From Actinomadura craniellae (GTDB lineage: Bacteria > Actinomycetota > Actinomycetes > Streptosporangiales > Streptosporangiaceae): a DNA stretch of 64,000 bases. Below are positions 51,573 through 61,429 of the stretch, piece after piece. Location: contig NZ_QLYX01000009.1 in the NCBI RefSeq assembly GCF_003289645.1, forward strand, positions 186,001 through 250,000, in the 5' to 3' direction. The notes under the pieces are model-generated. The model was given only the letters and a program-made list of their open reading frames with translations. It was not told where the DNA came from and searched no databases. How positions within the stretch are numbered: the first letter of the stretch is position 1; every line of letters begins with the position of its first letter. The position numbers and the translations under genes were made by a program.

Positions 51573-52571
51573 TCAGCCGCGCGCGAAGCCGATCACGTCG
51601 TCCGACCCCTGGCGGTGGACCAGCCCGCGCCGCTCCAGCGTGCGCAGGTGCGCGGCGGCCTCAGCCGTCGCCATCCGGCGGGAGCCGAGCGGCATCTGGT
51701 CCCACGGGTCGCGCCAGGGCATGCCGGCGGCCAACTGCCAGAGCGTGGCGGGCCCGGCCGCGAGCATCTCCATGAGCGACGTCAGCCGCTCCTCGTGGTG
51801 GTCGATGATCTCCTGGACTCGGTCGCCCAGCCCGGCGAAGCGGTACTGGTGGGCGGGCAGCACCTCGCCCGCCGGCACCTCCGCCACCCGTTCCAGCGAG
51901 GCCAGGAAGTCGCCCAGCGGGTCGACGTCGGCCGGCGCGTCGTAGGGGTAGAGCGCGATGTGCGGGGTGATCCGGGGGAGCACGTGGTCGCCGGTGAAGA
52001 TCCGGTCGCCGTCCTCCAGGTGCAGGCAGATGTGGCCGGGGGTGTGGCCCGGGGTCCACACCGTCCGCAGCTTGCGGCCGGGCAGGTCGACGAGTTCGCC
52101 GTCCGACAGCTCCCGGTCGGGGTCGGCGGGCGGGGGCATCCGCCCGTGCTCGAAGCGCTCGGCCAGCTCGGCGGGGCCGGCCCCGGCCCGGCGCATCTCG
52201 GCCATCATCCAGGCCTCGTCGACCTTGCTCCCCTCGGTCCGGATCCGGCGGATCAGCGCGGCGTCCTCGTGGTGCATGGCCACCCACGCGCCGGACGCCT
52301 CGCGCACCTGGCCGGCCAGCCCGGCGTGGTCGGGGTGGAAGTGCGTGACCACCACCCCGTACACGTCGGTGACGTCGAGCCCCACCGCGCCCAGCCCGCC
52401 GCTCAGCGCCTCCCAGGCGTCCGGATGGTTCCAGCCCGCGTCCACCAGGACCGGACCGCGTTCGCTCTCCAGTGCGTAGACCAGGGTGTAGCCGAGCGGG
52501 TTGCCCGGAATCGGGACGGGAACGCTCCACAGGCCGCCGCCGAGGTTCTCCGGTTCAGGTCGTACGCGCAC
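51573..52571 (-). CDS. Metallo-beta-lactamase-fold hydrolase
   Basis: The 332-residue hydrolase has VVTHFHPDHAG (HxHxDH, dizinc site) near residue 85, then GHTPGHICLHLEDG and FTGDHVLPR, and a C-terminal helical domain. The best fits are thioesterase-, glyoxalase- or Rv3677c-type hydrolases. GTG 52571 is 19 bases past fadA5. Position after fadA5 suggests a CoA-thioester or lactone hydrolase in the steroid pathway; this is inference. Confidence 0.85.
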   Translation of the reverse strand: MRVRPEPENLGGGLWSVPVPIPGNPLGYTLVYALESERGPVLVDAGWNHPDAWEALSGGLGAVGLDVTDVYGVVVTHFHPDHAGLAGQVREASGAWVAMHHEDAALIRRIRTEGSKVDEAWMMAEMRRAGAGPAELAERFEHGRMPPPADPDRELSDGELVDLPGRKLRTVWTPGHTPGHICLHLEDGDRIFTGDHVLPRITPHIALYPYDAPADVDPLGDFLASLERVAEVPAGEVLPAHQYRFAGLGDRVQEIIDHHEERLTSLMEMLAAGPATLWQLAAGMPWRDPWDQMPLGSRRMATAEAAAHLRTLERRGLVHRQGSDDVIGFARG

Positions 52572-52590
52572 AGGGGGCTCGCTTTCGCAG

Positions 52591-53778
<1,188 letters not shown>

Positions 53779-54978
53779 TTAACTGTAACCTGTTCTTGTT
53801 TTATCGGAGGTGATCAGGGTCACGTACAGCTCGGTGTAGGTGGGCACCAGCACCCGGCGGGCCGCCCGCCGGGACACGATCCGGTACGGCCGGCCCGCGC
53901 CCAGCAGCGTCTCCACCATCCGGGTCACCTGGACGCGCGCCACCGCGTTGCCCAGGCACAGGTGCCGGCCCGCGCCGAACCACAGCTGCCGGGTCTCGGG
54001 CACATACTCGCGCCGCACGTCGAACGGGCCCACCGCGTTGTCGGCCAGGTAGGTCAGCAGCATGATCCGGTCACCGGCGCGCAGCCGCCGGCCGGCCACC
54101 GTGACGTCCCGCGCGACGTGCCGCCCGATCACCGGGGCGGGGGTGGCCACCCGCAGCCCCTCGCGCACCGCGTTCTCCATCAGTTGCGGCTGGGCGCGCA
54201 GCAGGTGCTGCTGGCCGGTGTCGTGCAGCAGCGCCACCGTGCGGGAGGTGCCCGAAGCCCCGGTCTCGGTGCCCGCGATGGCCAGCAGGGTGACCAGCCC
54301 CCGGGCGAGGTCGACGCCCAGCCCCATCGCGCGGCAGCGGCCCAGGACGGTGTCCGGGCCGGCCGTGCGATAGCCCTCCTCGACCCCCTGTGTGATCTCG
54401 TCGACGATGGCCCGGGCCCGCCCGATCACCTCGGGGGCGAGCACGGTGGAGGCGGCGGTGCCGACCGCCAGCCCGGCCAGCCGCTCCCCGGCGCGGAACA
54501 CCGCCCGGTACGCGTCGTCGTCGTCCCCCCGCCACAGCCCCAGCAGGTCGGCGACCATCCGCCCGGCGAGTACCCGGGTGGCGTCGGCCACGTCCACGGT
54601 CCCGCCCGCCGCCAGCCGGTCGCCGAGCCGGCGCAGGTGGGCGCCCTGCGCGCGCTCCACCAGGACGCGGGCGCTCCCCTCGGTGAACAGGTCACGGGCC
54701 CGGGTGCGCAGTTCCGTGTGCCGGGCGCCGCCGAAGAGCGCCCCCATCTCCGGCCCGAACAGCTGGGCCCACAGATGCCCCACCCCGCCCTCGCCGGCCA
54801 GGGTGAAGCTCGCGTGGTCGTTCAGCACCTTCCGGGCCAGCACGGGATCGGTGACGATCCAGCCGAGCCGGGGCACCCGCTGGATCGGGGCGGTGTGCCG
54901 GGCCGCCTGGAGCAGGGCGTACAGCCCGCGGTTCCCCGCCCACAGCAGCCTGGCCTCGTGTCGCTCCGCGAGATTCAT
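53779..54978 (-). CDS. Cytochrome P450 (unassigned family)
   Basis: A 399-residue P450 from ATG 54978. I-helix AIAGTETGASGTSRT (usual A/G-G-x-E-T-T reads GTETGA), ExxR in REGLRV, heme loop FGAGRHLCLGNAVARVQV. It is a different, less typical P450 from the two at 48.8-51.4 kb and from its divergent neighbour. The start lies 77 bases from GT2. Its last codons run into the KstR-like site of fadA5, so it may be co-transcribed with fadA5. Substrate unknown. Confidence 0.85.
   Translation of the reverse strand: MNLAERHEARLLWAGNRGLYALLQAARHTAPIQRVPRLGWIVTDPVLARKVLNDHASFTLAGEGGVGHLWAQLFGPEMGALFGGARHTELRTRARDLFTEGSARVLVERAQGAHLRRLGDRLAAGGTVDVADATRVLAGRMVADLLGLWRGDDDDAYRAVFRAGERLAGLAVGTAASTVLAPEVIGRARAIVDEITQGVEEGYRTAGPDTVLGRCRAMGLGVDLARGLVTLLAIAGTETGASGTSRTVALLHDTGQQHLLRAQPQLMENAVREGLRVATPAPVIGRHVARDVTVAGRRLRAGDRIMLLTYLADNAVGPFDVRREYVPETRQLWFGAGRHLCLGNAVARVQVTRMVETLLGAGRPYRIVSRRAARRVLVPTYTELYVTLITSDKTRTGYS
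53784..53797. promoter_or_regulatory. KstR-like operator before fadA5
   Basis: TGTAACCTGTTCTT keeps the AACnnGTT core and the outer T but has T where A is expected at the end. It overlaps the 3' end of the P450 gene, so an internal promoter for fadA5 would be controlled. Confidence 0.45.
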
Positions 54979-55055
54979 CCGTCCCCGTTTCTCCCGGACA
55001 ATAGGTGACTGTCCAGGTAAGTCCCTGAACGCCGGCTGTTGTATACCTTGCACGA

Positions 55056-55808
55056 GTGAAACTGTGGGTGGTCATCCCGGCCTACGACGAGGAGCGGTCG
55101 ATCGGCGCGACCCTGCGCCGGCTGGCCGGGCAGTCCGACGGCGACTTCACGCTGCTCGTGGTGGACAACGGCAGCACCGACGACACCGCCGGGGTGGTGC
55201 GCCGGTTCGCCGCCGAGCATCCCGGAACGGACGTCCGGCTGGTGGCCGAGCCGCAGAAGGGCACCGGCGCGGCGGCCGACACCGGGGTCCGCCGGGCCAT
55301 CGCCGGGGGCGCCACCCACATCGCCCGCACCGACGCCGACTGCCTGCCGCACGTGGACTGGGTCGCGGCCGTCAAGCGTGCCTTCGCCGACGGGCTGGAG
55401 ATGGTCAGCGGGCCGCTGCGCCCGCGCACCGACGAGTTCCGGCTGCGGCTGTGGGAGCGCCGGCTGCTGCCCGCCGTGGTGTCGGGCGCGGCCCTGTTCG
55501 GCCGGTTCCGGCCCGGCAACCGGGACCCGGCCCACCTCGGGCCGTACCTCATGATGCCCGGCTGCAACGTGGCGATCACCGCCGGCCTGTACGAGCGCAG
55601 CGGCGGCTTCCCGCGCACCCGGATCGAGGAGATGCACGAGGACCGCGCCCTGGTCAACCGGGTGCGCCGGCTGACGCGCGACTACGGCCTGCGCCGGGAC
55701 ATGGTGGTCTACGGCTCGGTCCGCCGGCTGCGCGCCTACGGCCTGGTCGGCACCCTCGCCTGGTACGCCGACCACCGCTACACCCCGGACGTCGTGGACA
55801 TCCGGTGA
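55056..55808 (+). CDS. GT2-family glycosyltransferase
   Basis: A 250-residue glycosyltransferase of GT-A fold: VVIPAYDEERSIGATLRRL, VVDNGSTDDTAGVV, the DXD-type metal site IARTDADCLPH, and a C-terminal EEMHEDRALVNR. GTG 55056. It overlaps the downstream P450 by four bases (GTGA), an unusual pairing. No membrane segment. The acceptor is unknown. Confidence 0.88.
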   Translation: MKLWVVIPAYDEERSIGATLRRLAGQSDGDFTLLVVDNGSTDDTAGVVRRFAAEHPGTDVRLVAEPQKGTGAAADTGVRRAIAGGATHIARTDADCLPHVDWVAAVKRAFADGLEMVSGPLRPRTDEFRLRLWERRLLPAVVSGAALFGRFRPGNRDPAHLGPYLMMPGCNVAITAGLYERSGGFPRTRIEEMHEDRALVNRVRRLTRDYGLRRDMVVYGSVRRLRAYGLVGTLAWYADHRYTPDVVDIR

Positions 55809-56968
55809 CGGGGCCGAACTGGGAACGGCGGCTCTACCTGACCGCGCACCCCTTCGCGTACCCGCTGCTGCGCGGGCTGGCCCGGTGCGGGCCGGCGGTC
55901 CGGGTCCCGGGCCTGGGGGTGGTGGTCAACGACGCGGCGACGGCCCGCGAGGTGCTGCTCGACGGCGAGACGTTCCGCAAGGACGGGCCCGGGTCGCCGG
56001 GTGAGCTGTGGACCCCGGTGCTGGGCCCCTCGGTGCTGCTCAACATGGAGGGGGCGGCGCACCGCGCGCTGCGCCGCCGGCTCACCGACCTGTTCACCCC
56101 CGGGTACGCCGAGGACCTGTGCGCCCGGGTCCTGGCGGACCCGCTGCACCGGCTGGCCGCGGACCTGGCCCGCGGCGCCGAGGTGGACCTGGTCGCCGCC
56201 ATGAAGGTGCTGGCGGGCGCGGTGATCTGCCGGGTCGTCGGGCTGGCGGCCCGCGGTGAGGACGACTACCGGCGGTTCTTCGAGCAGGGCGAGCGGGTGG
56301 TCGCGATGGTGAGCCTGCGCACCCGCCGGCTGTCCCCGCGGCAGATCGCCCGGGCCCGGGCCGTCCTCGACCCGGTCGGGGAGATCGCCGCCCGGGCGTA
56401 CGCGGCGGGGGACGAGAGCACCGTGATGGGCCGGATGCGCGCCCTCGGCCTGTCGGAGGAGGAGGCACGGGGTGCGGCCGGGGCGTTCTTCCTCACCGGC
56501 ACCGAGACGGTCGCGACCCTGGTGCCCCGGCTGGTCGCGCTGCTGCACGACCACGGGGAACTCGACCGGGTGGCCGCCGACCCGGGCCTGCTCGACCGGG
56601 CCCTGGACGAGGCGTCCCGGGTTACCACCCCCACGCCCGTCATGCTCCGCAGCGTCCACGCCACGACCCGGGTGGGCGGGGCGGCGGCCCGGCCCGGCGA
56701 CCGGGTCCTGATCGTCACGCACAACTGCTGCCGCGCGCACGGCCCCTTCGACCTGGACCGGCCGCCGGAGCTGCGCCGGCTGTGGTTCGGCGCGGGGCCG
56801 CACTTCTGCATCGGCTACCCGCTGGCCATGGCGGAGGCCCGGCTGATCGCCCGCACCCTGCTGGCGGCGGCCCCGCTGGAGATCGTCCGCCGGCGGGCGG
56901 CCCGGGGCGTCCTGCTGCCGGCCTACCGCGAGTTCACGGTCCGCGCGGCGCCCCGGGCGGGGGAGTGA
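55805..56968 (+). CDS. Cytochrome P450 (unassigned family), coupled to GT2
   Basis: A 387-residue P450 from GTG 55805. I-helix FFLTGTETVATLVPR, ExxR in DEASRV, heme loop FGAGPHFCIGYPLAMAEARL. The wording RVPGLGVVVNDAATAREVLLDGETFRKDGPG and TPTPVMLRSVHATTRV parallels the divergent P450 at 53779, so the two are probably related. Coupled translation with the glycosyltransferase implies that both act on one pathway. Confidence 0.85.
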   Translation: MTGPNWERRLYLTAHPFAYPLLRGLARCGPAVRVPGLGVVVNDAATAREVLLDGETFRKDGPGSPGELWTPVLGPSVLLNMEGAAHRALRRRLTDLFTPGYAEDLCARVLADPLHRLAADLARGAEVDLVAAMKVLAGAVICRVVGLAARGEDDYRRFFEQGERVVAMVSLRTRRLSPRQIARARAVLDPVGEIAARAYAAGDESTVMGRMRALGLSEEEARGAAGAFFLTGTETVATLVPRLVALLHDHGELDRVAADPGLLDRALDEASRVTTPTPVMLRSVHATTRVGGAAARPGDRVLIVTHNCCRAHGPFDLDRPPELRRLWFGAGPHFCIGYPLAMAEARLIARTLLAAAPLEIVRRRAARGVLLPAYREFTVRAAPRAGE

Positions 56969-57008
56969 CACCCGGCCGGCCGGGTCGCGGGCCCCGGCCG
57001 GTGCCGGG

Positions 57009-57731
57009 TCAGAGCGCCGCGGCGAGCTTGGCGGCGGTCTGCGGGCCGTAGATCCCGTCCGCGGTGATCCCCGCCTTCCGCTGGAAGGACTTGACGGCGG
57101 CCTCGGTCTCGGCGCCGAAGTCGCCGTCCGCGCCGAAGGTGGGGAGCTTCTCGCCGGCCTTGAGCAGGGCCCGTTGCAGCTGGAAGACCCGGTCGCCGCC
57201 GGCGCCCCGGCGCAGCAGGGGCGAGCCGCTCGGCGCGCTGACGACGTCGGAGGAGGCGCCGCTGTACGCCGGCCGACCGTAACCCACGATCACGTCGGCG
57301 GCGCGCACCCGGCGCAGGCACCGGTTGTCGGTGTTGCCCTCGATGGTCTGGACCCGCCCGCCGCCGAGGTTCTTCTCCACGACACCGACGTGGTCGATGG
57401 CGCCGACGGAGTTGCTCCCGTTCCAGTCGATGAACACGATGTCGCCGGGCTTGGCCGCCCGGACGCTGGCGTCCGTGCCGGAGTGCCAGCGGCCCAGCCG
57501 CTGGAAGTCCTGGGCGTGCCACACGGTGTACGCGCGGTCGCCCTGGGGGCACACGGCCCGGTGGTTGCCGGAGTGGAACGCCCAGTACGTGATGGCCATG
57601 TCGCACCAGGGGGTGGAACCGGCCGCGAAGGCGGAGCCGTTCCGTGTGGCGTACCACCTGTGGATCTTGTTGGGCTCGCCCAGGCCGAGGGAATTGCGGG
57701 CCTCGTTCAACATGTCGCCGACACCGGCCAT
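57009..57731 (-). CDS. CHAP/peptidoglycan-binding-domain protein (no signal peptide)
   Basis: The 240-residue protein has an N-terminal CHAP-like amidase domain with catalytic Cys43 in STPWCDMA, the His in GAIDHVGVV near residue 115, and a conserved GDIVFIDW. The C-terminal PG_binding_1 domain (FQLQRALLKAGEKLPTFGADGDFGAETEAAVKSFQRKAGI) is complete. There is no signal peptide, so export by an unknown route, or a use inside the cell, is implied. ATG 57731 follows GAGGAGAAGTGACC and is 2 bases past the small acidic peptide gene. Confidence 0.85.
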   Translation of the reverse strand: MAGVGDMLNEARNSLGLGEPNKIHRWYATRNGSAFAAGSTPWCDMAITYWAFHSGNHRAVCPQGDRAYTVWHAQDFQRLGRWHSGTDASVRAAKPGDIVFIDWNGSNSVGAIDHVGVVEKNLGGGRVQTIEGNTDNRCLRRVRAADVIVGYGRPAYSGASSDVVSAPSGSPLLRRGAGGDRVFQLQRALLKAGEKLPTFGADGDFGAETEAAVKSFQRKAGITADGIYGPQTAAKLAAAL

Positions 57732-57733
57732 GG

Positions 57734-57919
57734 TCACTTCTCCTCGCCGTCGTACACGCCGTCGGCGTTCATCGGGCCGTACAGTTCTTCGAGGACCGCC
57801 AGCTCGTCCTCCTCGGTCGCGCCGGGGTCGTTCCGGTCGACGTTCTCCACCACCAGCTGATGGACTTCCAGTTCGGGTGTCTCTTCGGAGTTCGTGGTGC
57901 CGTTCATGATTTCGGACAT
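57734..57919 (-). CDS. Small acidic peptide upstream of the CHAP gene
   Basis: 61 residues, strongly acidic: NSEETPELEVHQLVVENV, then EEDELAVLEELYGPMNADGVYDGEEK. No membrane segment, no Cys. ATG 57919 is close behind AAAAAAGG; the ATG at 57907 is an alternative. The stop is 2 bases from the CHAP start, so translation is probably coupled. Possible partner, inhibitor or peptide precursor for the CHAP hydrolase. Confidence 0.6.
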   Translation of the reverse strand: MSEIMNGTTNSEETPELEVHQLVVENVDRNDPGATEEDELAVLEELYGPMNADGVYDGEEK

Positions 57920-58160
57920 CCTTTTTTGTGGGTTCGGCTTGAGCGATCAGGCAAAAGCGGATGCTTCCCCGTGCCATTTGATCTACTCAATCCCCAGTCG
58001 CCTCACTTGCTTATCTTTGGTGATATTGATTGCGCTACGCAGGATTGGGCGTTATTCGTCGTCATTCTGTGTCCTCGTGGTAACCCTCTGGTCGTTCCGC
58101 CCGCCGGTTGGACGCGAGCCCCCGTCCCCGGCGAGAGTGAAACCGGGGAAGGGAGCGCGG
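57920..58160. other. Divergent control region, locally AT-rich
   Basis: No gene supported. It separates the peptide/CHAP operon from the epimerase gene. The stretch 57950-58080 is clearly less GC-rich than its surroundings. I saw no palindrome above chance. Confidence 0.5.
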
Positions 58161-59108
58161 ATGCGGGTGGCAGTGACGGGGGCCTCGGGCTTCGTCGGGG
58201 GCGCGGTGTGCCGCGCACTCACCGGACGGGGCGCCGACGTGCTCGCCTACGGGCGGCGGGCGCACATCGCCGCCGAGCACGTGGGCGGGGCGGAGTACCG
58301 GTCCTGGGACCTCACCGCAGGGCCGCCGCCCGGCGCGCCCCGGGTGGACGCCGTGGTGCACTGCGCGGGGTCGGTGACCGACTGGGGCCCGGTGCGCGAT
58401 CTGTTCGCCGCCAACCTGACCGGGACGCGGCACGCCCTGGCCGCCTTCCCGGCGGCGCGGTTCGTGCATGTCAGCACGGCCAGCGTGTACGACCCGTACC
58501 GGCCGCAGGTGATGGCCGCCGAGGACCAGGCGCCGGTGCGGCGCTACCTCAACGCCTACGGTGCATCCAAGGCCGCCGCCGAACGGGTGGTGCTCGCCGC
58601 GATGCGCGACCGGCCCGCGGTGATCCTGCGCCCGCACGCCGTCTACGGGCCGGGGGACACCACCCTGCTGCCCCGGGTGCTGGCGGCGGTGCGCGGCCCG
58701 CTGCTGCCCGCGGCGGGCACCGGCCGGCAGCGGATCAGCCTGACCTCGATCGGGAACCTGGTGGACGCCTGCCTGCTGGCGGTGGACGGGGGTCCGCGCG
58801 GGAACCAGGGCGTCTACAACGTCACCGACGCCGAACCCGTGGTGCTCGACGACGCGCTGCGCACCGTCCTGGCCGAGCGGGGAATCCGCGCCCGGCCGGT
58901 CTACCTGCCGCGGCGCGCGGCCTGGCCGGTCGCCGCCGCGGTGGAGGGGGTCTTCCTGCTGGCCGGCCGACCGGAGCCGCCCCGGCTCACCCGGTACGCC
59001 CTGAGCCACCTGGCGGTCGAGCGGACCCTCGACATCTCGGCCGCCCGCCGTGACCTGGGCTACGCCCCGGCGCCCACCTCGTTCGCCGGGGCCCGCACCT
59101 GGCCGTAG
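58161..59108 (+). CDS. NAD(P)-dependent epimerase/dehydratase-family (extended SDR)
   Basis: A 315-residue extended SDR: Rossmann motif VTGASGFVGGAVCRALTGRG, catalytic STASVY and YGASKAAAERV, substrate loop RPHAVYGPGDTTLLPRVL, and GVYNVTDAEPVVLDDALR. The closest branch by wording includes 3beta-hydroxysteroid dehydrogenase and OleD-like enzymes as well as sugar-nucleotide epimerases. ATG 58161 follows GGGGAAGGGAGCGCGG. It may supply the last step of the P450-GT2-P450 group. Confidence 0.85.
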   Translation: MRVAVTGASGFVGGAVCRALTGRGADVLAYGRRAHIAAEHVGGAEYRSWDLTAGPPPGAPRVDAVVHCAGSVTDWGPVRDLFAANLTGTRHALAAFPAARFVHVSTASVYDPYRPQVMAAEDQAPVRRYLNAYGASKAAAERVVLAAMRDRPAVILRPHAVYGPGDTTLLPRVLAAVRGPLLPAAGTGRQRISLTSIGNLVDACLLAVDGGPRGNQGVYNVTDAEPVVLDDALRTVLAERGIRARPVYLPRRAAWPVAAAVEGVFLLAGRPEPPRLTRYALSHLAVERTLDISAARRDLGYAPAPTSFAGARTWP

Positions 59109-59132
59109 CGCGGGCCCCGGCCGGTGGACGGC

Positions 59133-59360
59133 TCACTCTGCCGCGGGGGGCTCCTCGAGGAGGTCGTCGAACTCGCCGTCCTTGACGCCGCCGACGAAGG
59201 CGTCCCACTCGGCCTCGGTGAAGTAGAGGACCGGACCTTCGGGGTTCTTGGCCTCCCGCATGACGACGGCGCGCTCGCCGAAGTCCTTGTGCCCCACGGG
59301 GACGTCCTTGCCATCGATGAACTCGATGATGACGCCCTCGCCGCTCTCAGGCTCGTTCAC
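59133..59360 (-). CDS. DUF397-family protein
   Basis: 75 residues with VPVGHKDFGERAVVMREAKNPEGPVLYFTEAEWDAFVGGVKDGEFD, the DUF397 core. These proteins are abundant in Streptosporangiales and Streptomyces and are usually beside XRE-family regulators, with which they are thought to act as paired antagonists. No such regulator is adjacent here. GTG 59360 follows AAGGGCAGTCA. Confidence 0.9.
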   Translation of the reverse strand: MNEPESGEGVIIEFIDGKDVPVGHKDFGERAVVMREAKNPEGPVLYFTEAEWDAFVGGVKDGEFDDLLEEPPAAE

Positions 59361-59456
59361 TGACTGCCCTTCTTTCCTGTCACTGGACGACACTCAGGGT
59401 ATCGGCGGAGCCACCGGACCGGCCTGCGATCAGCACACCCGGAGCGCGTTCAGCGG

Positions 59457-60059
59457 TCAGAAGTCGGCGAGCAGGCGGGCCGCGGAGATCTCCAGCCGGG
59501 TCTGGATGCGCTCGGCGGTGGCCTGGCCGCGGAGCATCTCGATCATCTCCATCGTCCAGATGCCGGACAGCGCCCGGGCCACCACCTGGCGCTGGTCGTC
59601 GTCGGGCACCTGCTCGTCGGAGCCGAGCGCGGCGCGCAGCAGCATGGCGGCCAGCCGGTCGCCGAAGTCGGTCTTGACGTCCGACAGCAGCAGCGAGCGG
59701 ATCAGCGCCTCGGCCAGTTCGGGCTCGCGCATCAGCCCCCGGGTGGCGCGCATCAGCACCTCGACGGCGCGCTGCGCCGGGGCTCCGGCGCGGGGCGGGC
59801 GGCGCTCGATGCTGCCTTCGAGGATGTCGAGTTCCTCGCTGACGACCGCGACGACCAGGTCCATCTTGGAGGGGAAGTAGCGGTATAGGGTGCCCAGGGC
59901 GACCCCGGCGCGCTCGGCGACGGTGCGCATCTGCATCGCCTCCACACCGCCCCGGGAGGCCAGTGCGGCGGCGGCCTGGACGATGCGCTTGCGGCGCTGG
60001 TGCTGGCTGCGGGAGCGCACCCCCTGCGGCGGTGGTGCCATCGACGGCTCTGCGGACAC
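59457..60059 (-). CDS. kstR: TetR-family regulator, KstR-like
   Basis: The 200-residue repressor has an N-terminal TetR HTH (residues about 17-65): QHQRRKRIVQAAAALASRGGVEAMQMRTVAERAGVALGTLYRYFPSK. It matches the DNA-binding region of mycobacterial KstR closely in my memory. KstR represses cholesterol catabolism genes and is released by 3-oxo-cholestenoyl-CoA-type ligands. The ligand-binding half is weaker but of normal length. GTG 60059. It is divergent from the igr-like operon and the KstR-like operator at 60241 lies between them. Confidence 0.88.
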   Translation of the reverse strand: MSAEPSMAPPPQGVRSRSQHQRRKRIVQAAAALASRGGVEAMQMRTVAERAGVALGTLYRYFPSKMDLVVAVVSEELDILEGSIERRPPRAGAPAQRAVEVLMRATRGLMREPELAEALIRSLLLSDVKTDFGDRLAAMLLRAALGSDEQVPDDDQRQVVARALSGIWTMEMIEMLRGQATAERIQTRLEISAARLLADF

Positions 60060-60240
60060 GTCCCCTCCCGTGCCGGCCGGGTGGCCGGTTCCTGTTCCCT
60101 AGCCTACCGGGCCGGCGAGAACGCGTTATCTCCTGAAGCCGCCTCGATCGTGTGCAAGACATCACGTTCCAGTTAGTAGTCCCTGACAGAGGCGGTTGTT
60201 CCTGATCGCTCGCGCTGGCCCGCCTGCTCTGGACACTTAC

Positions 60241-60254
60241 TAGAATCTGTTCTA
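60241..60254. promoter_or_regulatory. KstR-like operator upstream of the igr-like operon
   Basis: TAGAATCTGTTCTA has one change (AAT for AAC) in the TnnAACnnGTTnnA operator, with the outer palindrome intact. It is 54 bases before fadE28 and 182 before kstR, so it could control both. Confidence 0.65.
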
Positions 60255-60307
60255 TTTTTCGCCGTGGAGGCGTGCGACGACGCAGCGAGCCTGACAGGAG
60301 CGGACGC

Positions 60308-61429
60308 GTGGACTTCGACCTCGACGAGACCCAGACCGACCTGCGGGAGCTCGCCGCCGGGCTGCTCACCCGCGAGGCGACCACCGCGCGGCTGGAGGCA
60401 CACGAGAAGAGCAACGCCCCCTACGACCAGGCGGCCTGGAAGGCGCTGGCCCAGGCGGGCTTGCTCGGCGTCTGCCTGCCCGAGGAGGCCGGCGGGGCGG
60501 GGCTCGGCGCGGTGGAGCTCGCGGTGATCCTCCGCGAGATCGGCGTGCGTGCCGCCCCGCTCCCGGCCTACCCCGCGCTGGCGCTCGCCGCGGCACCGAT
60601 CGCCCGGCACGGCACCCCGGCCCAGCGCGCCCTGCTGGGCCCGCTGGCCGAGGGCGAGGCGATCATGACCGGGGCGTTCCGCGCGCCGGGCGCGGGCGAC
60701 CCGGTCGCCGCCGCCCGGCCCGACGGGGACGGGCACGTGCTCGACGGGGTGCTGACCTTCGTGCCCTACGCCGCGGAGTCCGCGCTGGTCCTGGTGCCCG
60801 CCCGGGTGGCCGGCGCCGGGGTCGGGGTCTTCCTGGTGGAACCGTCCACGCTGGACCTGACCCCGCACCTGGCCGCCACCGGCGAGCCGATGTACCGGAT
60901 CGGGCTGGCGGGCGTCCGAGCCGGCCCGGACGCGCTGCTCGGCGGGACCGCCGACGGCGCCGCCTGGCGGACGCTGCGCCGGCACGCCGTGGCGGGGGCC
61001 GTCGCCACCGCCTCCGGGGTGATCGCCGGCGCGCTGGACCTGACCACCGAGTACGTCAAGACCCGCGAGCAGTTCGGCCGGGCGCTGGCCCAGTTCCAGG
61101 CCGTGACGATGCAGATCAGCGACGCCTACATCGCCCGGCGGGCGCTCGACGTCGCGATGTGGGCGGGCGTCTGGCGGCTGGCCGTCTCCGCCGAAGACGA
61201 CGTCGACGAGGTGCTCGCGATCGCCGGATACAACGCCTGCGACCCGGTGATCCGGGCGCTGTACACCTGCCAGCACCTGCACGGCGGGATCGGCCTCGAC
61301 GTGACCTACCCGCTGCACCGCTACTTCGCCTGGGCCAAACACCTCGGCCACCTGCTCGGCGGCGCGCAGGCCCAACTCGACGCGGTCGGCGACCTGCTCG
61401 CCGGCGCGCCGGCGCCCCAGGAGGGCTGA
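60308..61429 (+). CDS. fadE28: Acyl-CoA dehydrogenase subunit, FadE28-like (ChsE)
   Basis: A 373-residue acyl-CoA dehydrogenase-fold protein. In mycobacteria, FadE28 and FadE29 form a heteromer that dehydrogenates the 3-carbon (22-OH-BNC-CoA type) steroid side chain. LTTEYVKTREQFGRALAQFQAV and HLHGGIGLDVTYPLHRYF are the family's FAD/subunit-contact motifs; the catalytic Glu is expected in the partner. GTG 60308 follows ACAGGAGCGGACGC. It overlaps the next gene by one base (TGATG). Confidence 0.9.
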   Translation: MDFDLDETQTDLRELAAGLLTREATTARLEAHEKSNAPYDQAAWKALAQAGLLGVCLPEEAGGAGLGAVELAVILREIGVRAAPLPAYPALALAAAPIARHGTPAQRALLGPLAEGEAIMTGAFRAPGAGDPVAAARPDGDGHVLDGVLTFVPYAAESALVLVPARVAGAGVGVFLVEPSTLDLTPHLAATGEPMYRIGLAGVRAGPDALLGGTADGAAWRTLRRHAVAGAVATASGVIAGALDLTTEYVKTREQFGRALAQFQAVTMQISDAYIARRALDVAMWAGVWRLAVSAEDDVDEVLAIAGYNACDPVIRALYTCQHLHGGIGLDVTYPLHRYFAWAKHLGHLLGGAQAQLDAVGDLLAGAPAPQEG

